From the NCBI GenBank assembly GCA_963969495.1, contig OZ018321.1:129863120-129927119 (forward strand): DNA of 64,000 nucleotides, written 5' to 3'. Positions 22,690 through 34,345 of the stretch are shown here, one piece after another. Each line of letters begins with the position of its first letter. Within the stretch, counting starts at the first letter, position 1. A program made the translations under genes and the position numbers. A model generated the notes under the pieces. That model was not told where the DNA came from and did not search any database. It was given only the letters and a program-made list of their open reading frames with translations. Source of the stretch: Ceratothoa steindachneri. Its lineage: Eukaryota > Arthropoda > Malacostraca > Isopoda > Cymothoidae.

Positions 22690-23311
22690 TTAAGTTCGTT
22701 TGACGTAACTTTTCCTATCGCGCACGAAAACCTCTTGATAGATCAAAAACAGAGTGTAACAGAACTTTTTCAAAACCCGGGATATGTGAAGTATAGGGCT
22801 AGTAGTACAAACTCATCAAACAAGTTTACCAGAGAAAAAATGAAGATCAAATGAAACGATCCATAGTAGAAGTAAGCTACGAATGAATTATGAGCCATTG
22901 TTTTGAAGGAAGAGTGATAAATGTTAAAAATTTATTACCCAGCTCCCAATGAAATAAAAGCTGATGATGAATTAAACCCGAATATAATCAGCTTCGCGTG
23001 GATATAGACAACTAATCCTAAATAAAGACAATCTTAGCAAATAAGATACTATTAGGTCATTAACTAAGAACACATATTGAAGAAACCAAAAGTGACAATA
23101 AAAGGTGTAATAAATTGCGCCATGGGGAAAGAAAAAGTATAAACAATTCGCAAAAAAAAGACAACTACGATGCAAAAAGTCACGACACTCACTACAAACG
23201 CACAAAAACAAACAAAGATACTCTTTTAGGTTATAGCTCAATCATATATACTTGTACATTCACTCAATAGCTAGAAAAAGTGTAATAGACAAAAATAGTA
23301 ATGGACAGGAA
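22690..23311. other. No recognised gene
   Basis: AT-rich sequence with only one minus-strand frame of moderate length (22972-23241), whose F/Y/C-rich peptide looks like composition-driven noise. Confidence 0.35.
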
Positions 23312-23319
23312 TATAGTAA
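23312..23319. repeat. Target-site duplication, left copy
   Basis: TATAGTAA immediately outside the left inverted repeat; identical to 24085-24092. Confidence 0.85.
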
Positions 23320-24084
23320 GGTAATACTTCAGATTTGGGGCGCATGGTAGGTGGCGTTGTTAGTAGGCTACAATTTTGAACTACAATATATATCTTATGA
23401 CGTCAGACGGTAGCTTCAGATGTGACCAATCACGGCGTTATAGTTTTTTGTTTTGGGGGGGATTTGTAATTTTTAGTCTGTATTATTTACTAAATATCTG
23501 CGCCTCTGCTCGTTTATATTTTTTTCTAAGTAAGGTAAGGTTTCTTGATGTCTTTTATGGTTTTGTTTTTGTTTCGTATTTTTTGTTTCGCAGTGAACGA
23601 TAACAGCTTCTTACTGGCAACGTCGTAGCTATAAATAGAACCCGCTTAGCTTTTTTTCTGTTTCGTTATTGTTTTTTCGTGCTCTAGTTGTGCTTCTTCG
23701 TTATTCGAATTCGGGTTTAGTTTGTATAATCGTGAAAAACATTTAGATTATTTAGAGGCGCATAAACTAATCAAGAAAGCTATAAAAGTAAGTATTGTTT
23801 GTCATTAGGTTAGGTTTTTCTGCCAGTAAAAGGCTGTTGGGTGAAAAACCCCCAGTAAATTCAAGGGGACTGCTCGTGGGGGAGATATCACTGCAGGGGG
23901 CTTCCCTGCGATGATCCTGAGTTTCAACCAATTGGGGGTTCTGGAGGACGTATATACTCATATACCCCCCAAAATATAACGCTGTAATTGTTCACATCTG
24001 ACGCTACCGTCTGACGTCATAACATATATATTGTAGCCTATAAATAGCGCCACCTACCGTGCGCCCCGAAACTGAAGTGTTACC
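23320..24084. mobile_element. Non-autonomous DNA transposon with long inverted repeats
   Basis: The two ends are inverted copies. The left starts GGTAATACTTCAG (23320) and extends to about 23462; the right, read inward on the minus strand, starts GGTAACACTTCAG (24084) and extends to about 23966. The left arm has about 13 extra bases. The element is bounded by a perfect 8-bp duplication TATAGTAA at 23312-23319 and 24085-24092. The 500-bp centre has no transposase frame. An 8-bp duplication with GG ends would fit Merlin-like elements, while hAT- and P-type elements also make 8-bp duplications but with other ends. Classification is therefore open; mobility by a transposase supplied elsewhere is inferred. 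Confidence 0.85.
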
Positions 24085-24092
24085 TATAGTAA
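24085..24092. repeat. Target-site duplication, right copy
   Basis: TATAGTAA immediately outside the right inverted repeat; identical to 23312-23319. Confidence 0.85.
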
Positions 24093-24097
24093 TATAA

Positions 24098-24850
24098 GGA
24101 AAGAGAGAGAGAGAAATAAAGAGACAGAACCAGAGGAAAGAAAGAGAGTAATAGAGAATATAAGAGTAATAGAGAGAATAAGCGTAAGAGGAGGGAAAAA
24201 GAGCAATAAGGGTAAAGAGAGTAAAAGAGAGAACGAGAGTAATAGAGAGAGAGAGAAAGAAAGCGAAGGGAGAGAGAGAGGAAAGAGGGTGGGATTAAGA
24301 GGGGGTGGAAGAAAAGGAGAGAGTATTAAGAAATGAAAGGGAAGGAGAGGGAAGGAGGGAGGGAGGAAAGGAGGAAGAGGAAGAGAGAGAAGGAGGGAGG
24401 GAGAGAGAAAGAGAGTAAAAGATATAATGGGATAAATAGGAGAAAGAAAAATAGAGTAATAGAGAGAAATAAAGTAATACAGAGAAAGTGAGTAATAGAA
24501 AGAGAGTAATAGAGAGAAATATCATGATAGAGAAAAAATAATTAATAGAGAAAACTGTGTAATTGAGAAAAAAAGATTAATTGGTAGCAATAAAGAGAAA
24601 GAAAGTGGAAAGAGGGAAGGAGGGAGAAAGAGCGAGAGAAAGAGAGAGAGGAAGAGAGATAGAGAGCAATAGAGATAGATTAATAGACTGAGAAAGTAAG
24701 GGGCAGAGAGTAATAGCAAGAGAGTAAATTGAGAAAGTAGTAGAGGGAGAAATAGAGGGTGTGACAGGTAGAAATAAAGGGTAATAGAGAAAAGGAGATA
24801 AATAGAAAGAAAAAGTGAAATAAAGAGAAAAAGAACAACAGAACTAGGAC
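24098..24850. repeat. GA-rich polypurine low-complexity tract
   Basis: About 750 bp with purines almost exclusively on the plus strand, built from AGAG runs with a recurrent AGTAATAGAG-like motif. It begins a few bases after the right target duplication of the 765-bp element. Long minus-strand open frames here (rich in S, L, F) follow from the polypyrimidine strand and are not genes. Confidence 0.9.
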
Positions 24851-25239
24851 CGACAAAGATCCTAGAGTCCACTCAAGGCCAGTCAGATAGATAATAAGAT
24901 CAATCCCATTTCAGCCTCGATAACACAGTCCATGCCTTTACCTATTCTATATTTATTATGTGCACACTTGTCTACGAGTGTATATATAAATATACAAGTT
25001 CCAATATGCATATTTCATCTCGCACTCAAATTGCTAATAAAAACGATTTCTTCTCTTTCGCACATCGGCCTTTGCTAGTGTTGAAAATAATAATGAGAGT
25101 AAAGCCAGAAAAGAATGAAGAAAACGTTTGTGGACTTATTCATTCCTGCGAGTAACAGCTGGCATCATTGAGGGATGCCTAAGCACATATGTGGAAATAA
25201 TCAGTCCTGATTTTATAGAGTGATATTCCTCCTGTGCTC

Positions 25240-26340
25240 CTACTAAGTTACAGTTAGACGCGAGTAATAGTCGTACAGTCTGTTTTTAAATATATTAAGC
25301 TATATACTTTCCAATAATCGGTCAGAAGGGCTGTTCCACCTCTAAGTAATTTATAAGTTATAAATTTGGGCTATGGCACTGCTGAAGTGCTTGTTGACTA
25401 ATTTATATCTATTTTGACACGTATTTGTTCTATAATTCATCTCGAATACTTTATTTAAAAAAAAAACTTTTAAGAATTTCAAAACCACTATCAGTTGGAT
25501 GCGTAAACGTTTATTCAGAAGGCATAATAGGTTGAGGCAGTGAAGTCGTTTTTTGTTGGATTTATTCCAAAGTTCAGCTTTCAGTTTAGGTGCCCTGCAT
25601 TGTACTCTTTCTAAGATTTCCACATCTTTGCTAAGGTTCGGAGACCAGAATTGAACCGCTTACCCTAGAGCAGTCGAACTAATGATTTATATAGAGGTAA
25701 AATTATGTCTCTAGACTCATAAGAGAAATTCCGTGAGATGTATCCTAGCATTCGATTCTCTTTTTAGTTGCTTTTATGCATTGCTTGGATACTTTAAATT
25801 CGGCGGAAATTACGACCATAAGATCATTTTCCATCCACGCGGATTCCAAAAGTTTGCCATTTATATCATAATTCGATTTCAGATTTATTAATCCTAAGTT
25901 AATGAGTTAGCATTTATGTATTTTAAACTTCATTTGCCATTTATCCGCCCACTCGACAATTTTGTTTAGGTTTGGCTGCAGTCCCACAATATTGCATCTA
26001 TCTGTAGTACTATTTCTTATTTTGGTGTCGTCGGTGAACGTAGACATTTTACTAATTAATGAGGTCGCTTATATTTATTATAGACAATAATGGGACAAGA
26101 ACTGACCTTTGTGGACCCCGCTGGTTAATGAGGCCCAGTCCGAGTTTAGCCCATTTATGACTATTCTATGAGCGATCGACGAGCTCGTGTTTAATTCATT
26201 TAAGAATTCCCCTCCCCTATTCTGTGTACTTCAATTTTCAGTAATATCTTCTTATGTGGTACTATATTAAACAAATTTTGTTGACCAGTATTGATGCCCA
26301 TTTTTCCACCGTTTTGCAGGGTTTACAGCCTATTTCAGTG
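25240..26340 (-). mobile_element. CR1-type LINE, 5'-truncated
   Basis: From high to low coordinates the minus strand reads, across stops, an FNIVPHKKILLKIEVY segment, a CPIIVYNK remnant of the palm, VEILERVQCRAPKLKAEL (in the 90-codon frame 25351-25623) and, past a stop, RWNSPSDRLLESI and LNIFKNRLYDYYS. These are the palm, thumb (the RVQRRATKLIPEL helix), and the WNSLPxxVVE / FKNRLD end typical of CR1/L2-group RT. Endonuclease and ORF1 are missing, so the copy is 5'-truncated. The catalytic box is not clear. Confidence 0.65.
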
Positions 26341-26981
26341 GCCTATAGTAGAATCTAAACTAAGGAGTCGCTAGAATACTACCGCAAGTCGCACACAAAT
26401 TGGGCCTACCATAATATGTCTAATCATAACCAATGTGACCTAGTTTGGTTCAACGTAGGAACTCTTGTCTCAACTGGGCAAAGTCAAAGCTGACCCTTGT
26501 AATATGTAAGATCTACAGTCGAGCGAGGAGTGCTTTTTTTTTCCTCCAGCAAGAGGCCCTTTTATTTTCGTTATTTATTCTCACAAGTTCATTGAGCAAG
26601 TGCAGGATCTCACGACCTGAAAATTATTAGAAGGACAATCAATGATATGATGCCCAAGGACACAAGTAGAAGGGACTTCTGGGCCCCAAGGCCTACCAGT
26701 TAGAAAGAGTTTGGAACCCCCCTTCATAGATCAGGGGAGAACTACCCTTTAAATGTTATGGGAGTATGGACTGAAAACTCAATTCAAGGGATTCCGTAGA
26801 AGAAAGAGTGATGTACTGTGTGCGCTCGAAGGAAAGAAGTATAGAAAGAGATTCTGAAACTACGTATGTGTCTGATGATGTGTGTGGATAAAACGATATG
26901 CACGCATGCGCAAGACTTGGCCTCCCAACATGATTAGCGGTTGACCCACGCAAGCCGAAATCAGTTGTGTCCGCTCAAGCT

Positions 26982-27049
26982 GGAAATGAACCCTAAACCC
27001 ACACGTTATAAATCCAACGCCTTATCTTCTAGGCTATTGTAACCACGTG
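26982..27049 (-). repeat. tRNA-like sequence, possible SINE head
   Basis: On the minus strand TAGCCTAGAAGATAAGGCG resembles an A box and D-arm region of an arginine-type tRNA, and GGTTCATTTCC about 40 bases on resembles a B box (GGTTCRANNCC). The cloverleaf is not intact: the anticodon arm does not pair well, and no acceptor-stem match was found. Sequence downstream on the minus strand (to about 26.76 kb) could be a SINE body. A functional tRNA is unlikely. Confidence 0.35.
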
Positions 27050-27389
27050 CAAAAGGAGTCACATTGTTCAAAAAGGGATCCAGGTTTCTTGCCCTCTCAA
27101 GGTGGTGTCACTCGGCAGTATAGGCAACCATGCAGCAGCTTACACCCAAAGGATTTCGTATCCTTCCTGCATTAATGCCACAAATTAGATATTTTGTGTG
27201 AGTTGCAAAGGTTACAGGAGGGTTGCGCACCCTTCTTTTCCGGACCACACTATATATTCCACATGGTGGACTACTTGGGCTATGTACTATACCTTCCACA
27301 TATTTTTATTCCTCTAACTTCAACACTTTCGTGCCATGGTTTGTTTTTCTTTTTAGCTGATTTTTTTAGCATAGCTACTTCTGTGTTAA

Positions 27390-27580
27390 GCCATTCTCCC
27401 CTACCGGATAATGAAATTCACATCACAATCAGAAAGACAGTCGCTGGTGAACGAAACCAGTGATAGTCTTCGTTATAGGAAGAGGTGCCATTCGCTCGTG
27501 AAATAGATCCGCCCAACCTGATAATGAAATTTACATAAAGATCAAAAGGAAAATTGGTGGTGAACTAGAAGGCACGAGGA
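27390..27580. repeat. Imperfect direct duplication
   Basis: GATAATGAAATTCACATCAC at about 27408 recurs as GATAATGAAATTTACATAAA at about 27521, and in both cases GGTGAAC follows about 40 bases later. The copies are diverged and hold no gene. Confidence 0.55.
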
Positions 27581-28430
27581 AATTATGCTTGTTAGGGGAG
27601 GGGGAAGAATAGGTGACTAGGCAGTATTGTGTTTATGAGTTCAACCCAGAGAGGGTTATGTTGCATTGCGCTAGGAAGGCGAGAAGGGGAATGATAGAGG
27701 TGTACTGATTAGTTATGTACTGCTGTTGCGTGTAGGAGGTACATAGCCCAATGGGGGTATGTAGCTGGATGCTTGTGACGTCGTTGAAGTTTTGTGTCCC
27801 CACCCGCTGGGTTTGAACAGGGCATGTCGTCGCCATAGCCCATCCTCCCCGATATTTTGGATTAAATTCTTTTCCTTCGAAGTTTCTTGCCTTTTTAAGT
27901 TTTCCTCTATTGAATTATTTGTGTGTGTGTGTGTGTGGAAGGGATGAGGTGTCTTTCCGCTTTTGTGTTGAAAGCAACGGTAGCTGAAGGATTGCTGCCG
28001 GCTGTTCCGGTCTCTCGCTGCAAGGTAGTTTCCTCTTAAGACTAATCTAGTTTGCCTAAATTCACCAATTTATTTAATTAAAAATTTATGCCAGGAATTC
28101 CTTCGTTGATTTTTGTTACCTTCGTTGATGTTAAGGAGAGTTTGCCCTTTCCCCACTCTTTTTAGTTCAAGCATTCTCATCTTTTTGTTTTCCCTTCAAA
28201 AGATTATCTGTGTTATTTAGGGGAAGGTGGGGTGGTGGGGGGCAATAAGGCAGAAAATTAAAGCTTCCGTCCAAGTTAGGGAGGCTGGGGGAACTCTCCA
28301 TCTACATACATAATAGCTCGTATGAAACTATGTGTTTCGGCCAGAGACACAACTTCATCATAAGCGACTGCCTCTATGTATTTAAGGTATCCTTTAAATA
28401 TGGAATTTCAATGAAAATTAAAACAATTGT
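27581..28430. other. No recognised gene
   Basis: Contains a (GT)n run at 27920-27938 and a G-rich patch near 28230. No supported coding region. Confidence 0.4.
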
Positions 28431-28439
28431 AGAGATTCT

Positions 28440-28610
28440 CCCCCTTTAAATTACACATATAATCATGCATAAAACATGTTCCCGTCTGTCTGATATATGT
28501 CTGAGTTCTAAAATGAATATGACCTAAAAACTAAACAAAAAATTTAAAATGAAAGTTTTACAAAATATTAAATTTACATTGAAGCGCAATATTTAGTGGA
28601 CACCCTGTAC
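28440..28610 (-). mobile_element. Possible mariner-like element end
   Basis: On the minus strand, starting at about 28604, the sequence reads TACAGGGTGTCCACTAAATA, the kind of terminal sequence seen on many mariner-like elements, followed by AT-rich DNA. No transposase frame follows and the opposite terminus was not found, so this is a weak call. Confidence 0.28.
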
Positions 28611-28689
28611 ATCAAATAATCCACCATTTGGGAAAAGAAACTCTAAATTAGACGCATTTCGAAGGAATGAGATCAGAAATGATTGGATT

Positions 28690-28735
28690 ATGAGTAGTAA
28701 TTAATAAGATACCTTGGACATGAGTGGAAAGACCG
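28690..28735 (-). other. Possible K+ channel pore exon or chance motif
   Basis: A minus-strand frame reads FWSTLTLSGIQNLTVGYGD followed by AVFPLMSK. TVGYGD is the potassium-channel selectivity filter. On the minus strand CCTCACAG stands immediately before the TA-GGT-TAT-GGT-GAT codons and AAG|GTATCT follows the SK codons, so a small exon encoding only GYGDAVFPLMSK with flanking splice sites can be drawn. The rest of the 136-codon frame does not look like a channel, and no membrane-segment exons were found nearby. It may be an isolated exon, an exon relic, or coincidence. Confidence 0.2.
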
Positions 28736-29264
28736 CATCACCATAACCTACTGTGAGGTTTTGGATTCCAGAGAGTGTTAAGGTAGACCAAAAAGTATGA
28801 GGGTGAAAAGGTCTATGTAAAATTCTGCCACTTAGAGGATAAAAGCTGAAGAATATTTCCATTTCAACGCGTTTGAACATCTCTCTTGAGATGTTTCTTT
28901 GAATCTCAACAAATATAAATTTCATTTTCCCTATCTTCACCCCTCTCCAGAAACCTTTCAAAAGATTTATTCCCATTTTTCTTTGGTTGTTTAAGGTATT
29001 TATAAATATTCGTTCTTTCATTCTTTTATTCCACACTGCGTCCATCTTTACAGACAGAAGAAGATAATAATATGGGACGGGCAGATATATTCGCTTCTCT
29101 AACCAACGCATTTATTGACCATACTTTATTGCGCGCTTTCAAAATATAGTCATAATATTAAATAATGCAGGTCAGTATTATACGAGAACATTGATGTGTT
29201 TCTATAAGAGTCTTAAGGAACGAAAAAAAAAGATATAAGTTAAATTCCGTAAATAGGATCAAAT

Positions 29265-29745
29265 AAAGAAAAACAGTCCAAAATCGACTAGTAAAGTTGA
29301 TCATCCCCAAAATTGACCAAGTAAAGATGAGAACTTAAATAAATTACCAAGTCAAGTCAAGCAGTAAGAACATTTACTAAGTAAAGAGAAGAATTGAAAA
29401 AAAATGACAAGTAAAAATAATCACTCACGAAATTGACCAAGTAAAGATAAGCAATCACAAAATTAACCGATAAAAGCACTTCACAAATTAGCTCTAGTAA
29501 AGATAGAGAATTCAAGATTTGATCAAGTGGAGATACGTGCTCCCTAAATTATAACGAGTAAAGATTATCACTCCAGAATTTCACTAAGCTAATGTTTGTT
29601 TAAGTATTGTGATGTTTTGGTTGTTTATTAACCTCAACTAAAAATCATAAATACTACTAAAGACTAATAGTAAAGATAAACACTTTAAAATTAAGCACTA
29701 TCTTATTGTACCTGCTTATCTTTACTTGATCATTAGAATCATCAA
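29265..29745. repeat. Degenerate minisatellite, about 32-bp unit
   Basis: Around eight to ten diverged copies of a unit close to AAATTGACCAAGTAAAGATA plus about 12 bases run from 29265 to 29600, with clear copies near 29320, 29435 and 29465. Further partial copies follow, including one in inverted orientation at about 29719-29742 (CTTATCTTTACTTGATCATT). Confidence 0.7.
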
Positions 29746-30109
29746 TGTTGAACATATTAAAACGGTGGCTACGGAAAGCGTAAGTACTGTCGTGGTGTGG
29801 CTATTTCTACCATCATCCCATTTCTTAGGTAGAGATCAGCAGTTTTAAGTGCGAATCCCCCCCCCCACTCCCCTATTTGAAGATGTGTCAATTTATCGAC
29901 CATTTATAGGAGAAGCTGGAATAGCATCTATTTTACCTACCGGCTACAACGGGATATTGGAATTTAAACTAAGGCCAATTGATGATAGGTCTGTGGTGTA
30001 ACCACTTACCCGAGGTGGTAATTACAATACCCTGAAAAATTTTATGATAAGATATTTATTCGATTATAGGGTGGGTTTTTTTTACCTAAACATAGGAATA
30101 TTGTTTTGG

Positions 30110-30620
30110 GAAGGAGTGTTGTAATAACATTATTGGTTGAGTCAGCATCGGAATTGAATAAAAAATAATTATGAGTCATTGCTCGAAACAACATAAATCC
30201 TTTGACAACATACTGATCCCAGTAATTTGGAGACGAGACAACTCAGGCATAGGAGTGAACATTTGGCAGTCTAATATTTGTTAATGAGTCAACATAGGGA
30301 AAGGATAATAGATTTTTTTAAAGAATACGCCCTGAAGAATTTAATATTTTTATACACCAACATTAGGCACGGCATAAAGTTTTTGAACGAATCATCTTCT
30401 GGTAAAATATATAATATTTTTGGATGAGTCATCATTTCAAAACGACAATACTTTTTCACGAGACAATATCGGCCACCGATTATCTTTTTTGAAGAGTCAA
30501 ACCAACAAGATTTTTGGAAGAAAACAGAGCAACTATTTCGAAAGGGAATTCAACATTTGGTACTATAATGAATACTTGGATGACTCAACAATAGACAGAT
30601 ATTAATTACATGGTGTGACG
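30110..30620. repeat. Degenerate array with recurrent GAGTCA motif
   Basis: Blocks such as TTGAGTCAGCATC, ATGAGTCAACATAGG, GATGAGTCATCATTT, GAAGAGTCAAAC and GATGACTCAACAATAG recur at irregular spacing, each often preceded by ATTTTT. This suggests a badly eroded tandem array of roughly 50-60-bp units. Confidence 0.45.
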
Positions 30621-33050
30621 AAGCAATATTTACTCACTTCTTAGACACTGGATGCGCCTGAGTATGGAAATTACCTCGCTAAGATTTGGATGTAAACATT
30701 CATATGCAGATTGCTGCTTATCGTTCATCGTCTAATGAAGTTTCTGAATTATGCGAAATTAGATTATTTAAATGAGTTGATAACATTAAATCCGAAAAAA
30801 ATACATTTTCTCCCTAGCAGGAGAACGTATATCAACTTTTCCAAGAGCATAAATAATTAAAACACTGGAGTGAAGATGGAATTTTGAGTTTTATGCGATT
30901 CCCACAACCCCTCCTTTCTTTCTGCATATCCCACAAAAGACGTAAATATGATAAATGGAAAATTATTACTATTAGACAATAACGACGCTATGATTGGAAA
31001 AGGCAACAATATACGAATGCAGCAACATACAGATCGACGAATCAAGTCTAACAGTCAGTTGTAGGAGAAGAGTCATAATAAAAGTCACAAATTTGGCTAG
31101 GGAAAAAGTCACATGAACGTAAGTGCCATTTTATTAAAATTCACTAAAAAGTAATAAAAGACATATTTTAAAATCATGTATTATCTGACAATACATTATT
31201 TTCCATACATATAAAAAATGTTGCGAGTTGTGGAATTGGTATTTAAATCTGTTAAAATATCTGTGAAATAAAAAAGAAAAGTAGGCTTTACCCGAATACT
31301 GTTAATCAGTAAATACATAAATACCTGTAATTTTAAACAAATAAATTGAGCCTAGCAAATTTAATCCAATCTGAAAGGCGATAGCTTGAAAGATGCATTT
31401 CCATATGCAGAATCTCCTCTTCCATTTGAAAGACCCTTCCGTCACTCCGCTCTAACGCATCGCTCGACCGTAAAACAATAGGATACGCTTAATTACCTTT
31501 GGGGAGACAACGCCGTACAATGAAATTCCGGTTGTCTTTAAAGACAACCTGTCTCGGCCATTTCTGTCGAGGGGTAAATTAATATAAGGACACATTTAGG
31601 GTCCATTTGAGGAGCAAGATATCCAAGTGGAAAAGGGTCTTGTAAGGGAAAGTTATCAATGCATTTCACTTGTTTAATATCCTGTGGATTGAAGGCGAAA
31701 AAGAATTATGTGCTGTTTGTGCAAAGCTTCGATTTTGGGTCGGGGTAGAATACATTCGAAATTATAAGTATTCGTGATGTATATTATAGGTAAAGAAATT
31801 TGGAAATTGGAAAGGTTAGGGAAAGTGATTATATAATGAAGAAAGATACGATTAGTTTGAATCAGGTAAAGACTAGAACACTAAGAACTTAGACAACGCC
31901 CAACTCTCCTGAATCTGGATTCGGTCGACAACGCAGGTAGATTTCATCGCGGGCTGGTATTAACTGAAAAGAAAACAGATGTAATCCGACGGAGGCATGT
32001 TCTTGGTTGAAATGGGCAATGAATGGAAGAAGCAGAAGAAAAAAGTGAGTAGTATTTGTATATCAAACTGATCTATTCCTTACAAATGGCTTAATTCTCG
32101 AAATGTCCAGCCTAGGGATGAAAGAGGGCGGTAAAATGAATCAAGAGATAAAGTCCGCGACAAAATCATATTTTATTGTGATGCCATCTGAAGGATTGCT
32201 TATCTTCCTGCTTCCGATAGCTCCCGGAAATTTGTTGGCTATATATCTATCCAAAATATTTTCATTTCCATCATCTTCACCACACCCTTTACAGAACACG
32301 TCTTACGAACTTTATACGGGAGATGTCCTCAGATTTTGCCTTAAATGAGAAAATATGAGGGCAAGGCTCAAATGTGAATAAGATATTTAGGTTCTTGAGC
32401 AATCTTTACTGATGAAACAAACATTTAATTCGTCATTTATTGACAAATGATGACATGTAGTGTTTATTAATATCCTACATAATATCCATACATTACATTT
32501 AGTGTCAGTCTTAATAATAGTGATGAATAAACGAATATACTCTCCGACGCGACGAAAAACTGTCGCAACCTTCTGGTCTTCCCTTTGAAGAATACACTTT
32601 TCAAAGGCGTTCTTGCAGCTGCACCTAGCCCCGACGAACTATAATTTGAGGTAGATTGATAACAGCATCCTGCTGAACAATCGTTCTCTTCATAATAGGA
32701 AACATTTTGTAAAACCAGTAGGCTTTGAATTAATAACAAATTATTCCTCTTTTATGGTTAAAAATAATAAAAATAGTGTGCCAAAACTCTAAACGGCGAC
32801 TTCCGATTCACTTCACTTTCTTTGTATTTAGTAAACATTAAAAATACTATAGACATATTGATATTATTTATGGCTTTATTAATCCTCATGTTTCATATTA
32901 ATAAATGAGAGTTGGATGTTTCGCTTTATTACTTTACATTGCTTACGAAACTAAATATATATATTTTTTTCCAGATTTTGCACTTTTCTCATAAATAATT
33001 TATGCTGTCATTATATAAAAACCATGTTTTAAAATACTTTTATTATTTTA
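30621..33050. other. AT-rich DNA without recognised gene
   Basis: No supported coding region. A minus-strand frame at 32467-32739 (90 codons) has no recognised domain. A 20-base perfect palindrome lies at 31530-31549. Confidence 0.4.
31530..31549. repeat. Perfect 20-base palindrome
   Basis: GGTTGTCTTTAAAGACAACC is its own reverse complement. No function is implied. Confidence 0.9.
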
Positions 33051-33051
33051 C

Positions 33052-33054
<3 letters not shown>

Positions 33055-33112
<58 letters not shown>
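33055..33112. repeat. (AT)n array
   Basis: 58-bp AT array bordering the left arm of the large inverted repeat. Confidence 0.95.
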
Positions 33113-33115
<3 letters not shown>

Positions 33116-33165
33116 TAACTCACAAAGTAGCGCGGGAGTAGAGCAATAAATGCAAACGTTCCTAC

Positions 33166-33889
33166 AGGAAAATGAAAGGCGGATTCCAAGTTCTTTCGAA
33201 CTTGTTCAGTTCATTCTCAAGGAAAACCGAATAATTTTACAAAGGTGGTATATATATATATGAGAGACAGCCGAGTGAGGCGCCGCCAATGTACAACGAA
33301 AGGACACAGAATAGAAAAATATTATAAAAAATGGGTTTAGATACCGATTATGAAGGATAAAACCAAATAGATTAAGGTCTACTTCCCTAAATTACAACTG
33401 TGAGCAATAAATGTAGACACTTAGGTTAGAAAACTAAGTACATACACATGCAATTATGAATACATAAAAATAAACAAGAGAAACATAACTCAATTAATGA
33501 ATCAAAGGTCTAAGAAATATTATGGAATGCTCAATCATTAATTCTTCGCCTAATTTTAATATATTTGCCGGTTTCTTTAAACTGGACCCTGTAATTAAAA
33601 GGTTTATTATAGCGAAATTGTCCATTTTAAATCTTAGCCCTCTGATTTATTAATTTAGTTATGTTTCTCTTGTTTATTTTTATTTATTCATAATTGCGTG
33701 TGTATGTACCTAGTTTTGTGACCTTAAAGTCTACATTCTTTGCTCACGGTTGGAATAACCGGAATTTAACTTTATCTATTTGGTTTTATCCTTCGTATCC
33801 GGTATCTAAACTCGTCTATGATAATATTTTTCTATTCTGTGGCCTTTCGTTATACATGGGCAGCTGATCACTTTGTTTTTTCTCATATA

Positions 33890-33957
<68 letters not shown>

Positions 33958-34038
33958 AGCTTTGTAAAACTATTTGTTATTCCTTGAGAATGAAGTGAAC
34001 AAATTCGAAATTACTTGGAATTTGCCTTTTATTTTCCT
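33166..34038. repeat. Large inverted repeat with 118-bp spacer
   Basis: The left arm (33166-33514) and right arm (33633-34038) are reverse complements with scattered differences. Matching landmarks include AGGAAAATGAAAGGC with GCCTTTTATTTTCCT at the outer ends, AACGAAAGGACACAGAATAG with CTATTCTGTGGCCTTTCGTT in the middle, and AAATAAACAAGAGAAACATA with TATGTTTCTCTTGTTTATTT near the inner ends. An AT array sits at the same point in both arms (33248-33261 and 33894-33955); its different length explains the unequal arms. No coding region was recognised. Foldback element, head-to-head copies of one repeat, or an old inversion-duplication are possible. Confidence 0.85.
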
Positions 34039-34049
34039 TTGTTTTTTTT

Positions 34050-34345
<296 letters not shown>

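Noticed and set aside
24295..24872. Minus-strand membrane-like frames rich in S, L and F
   Set aside because: They arise from the polypyrimidine strand of the GA-rich tract.
32467..32739. 90-codon minus-strand frame
   Set aside because: No domain, no splice context and no homologue within the window; length is within chance for this composition.
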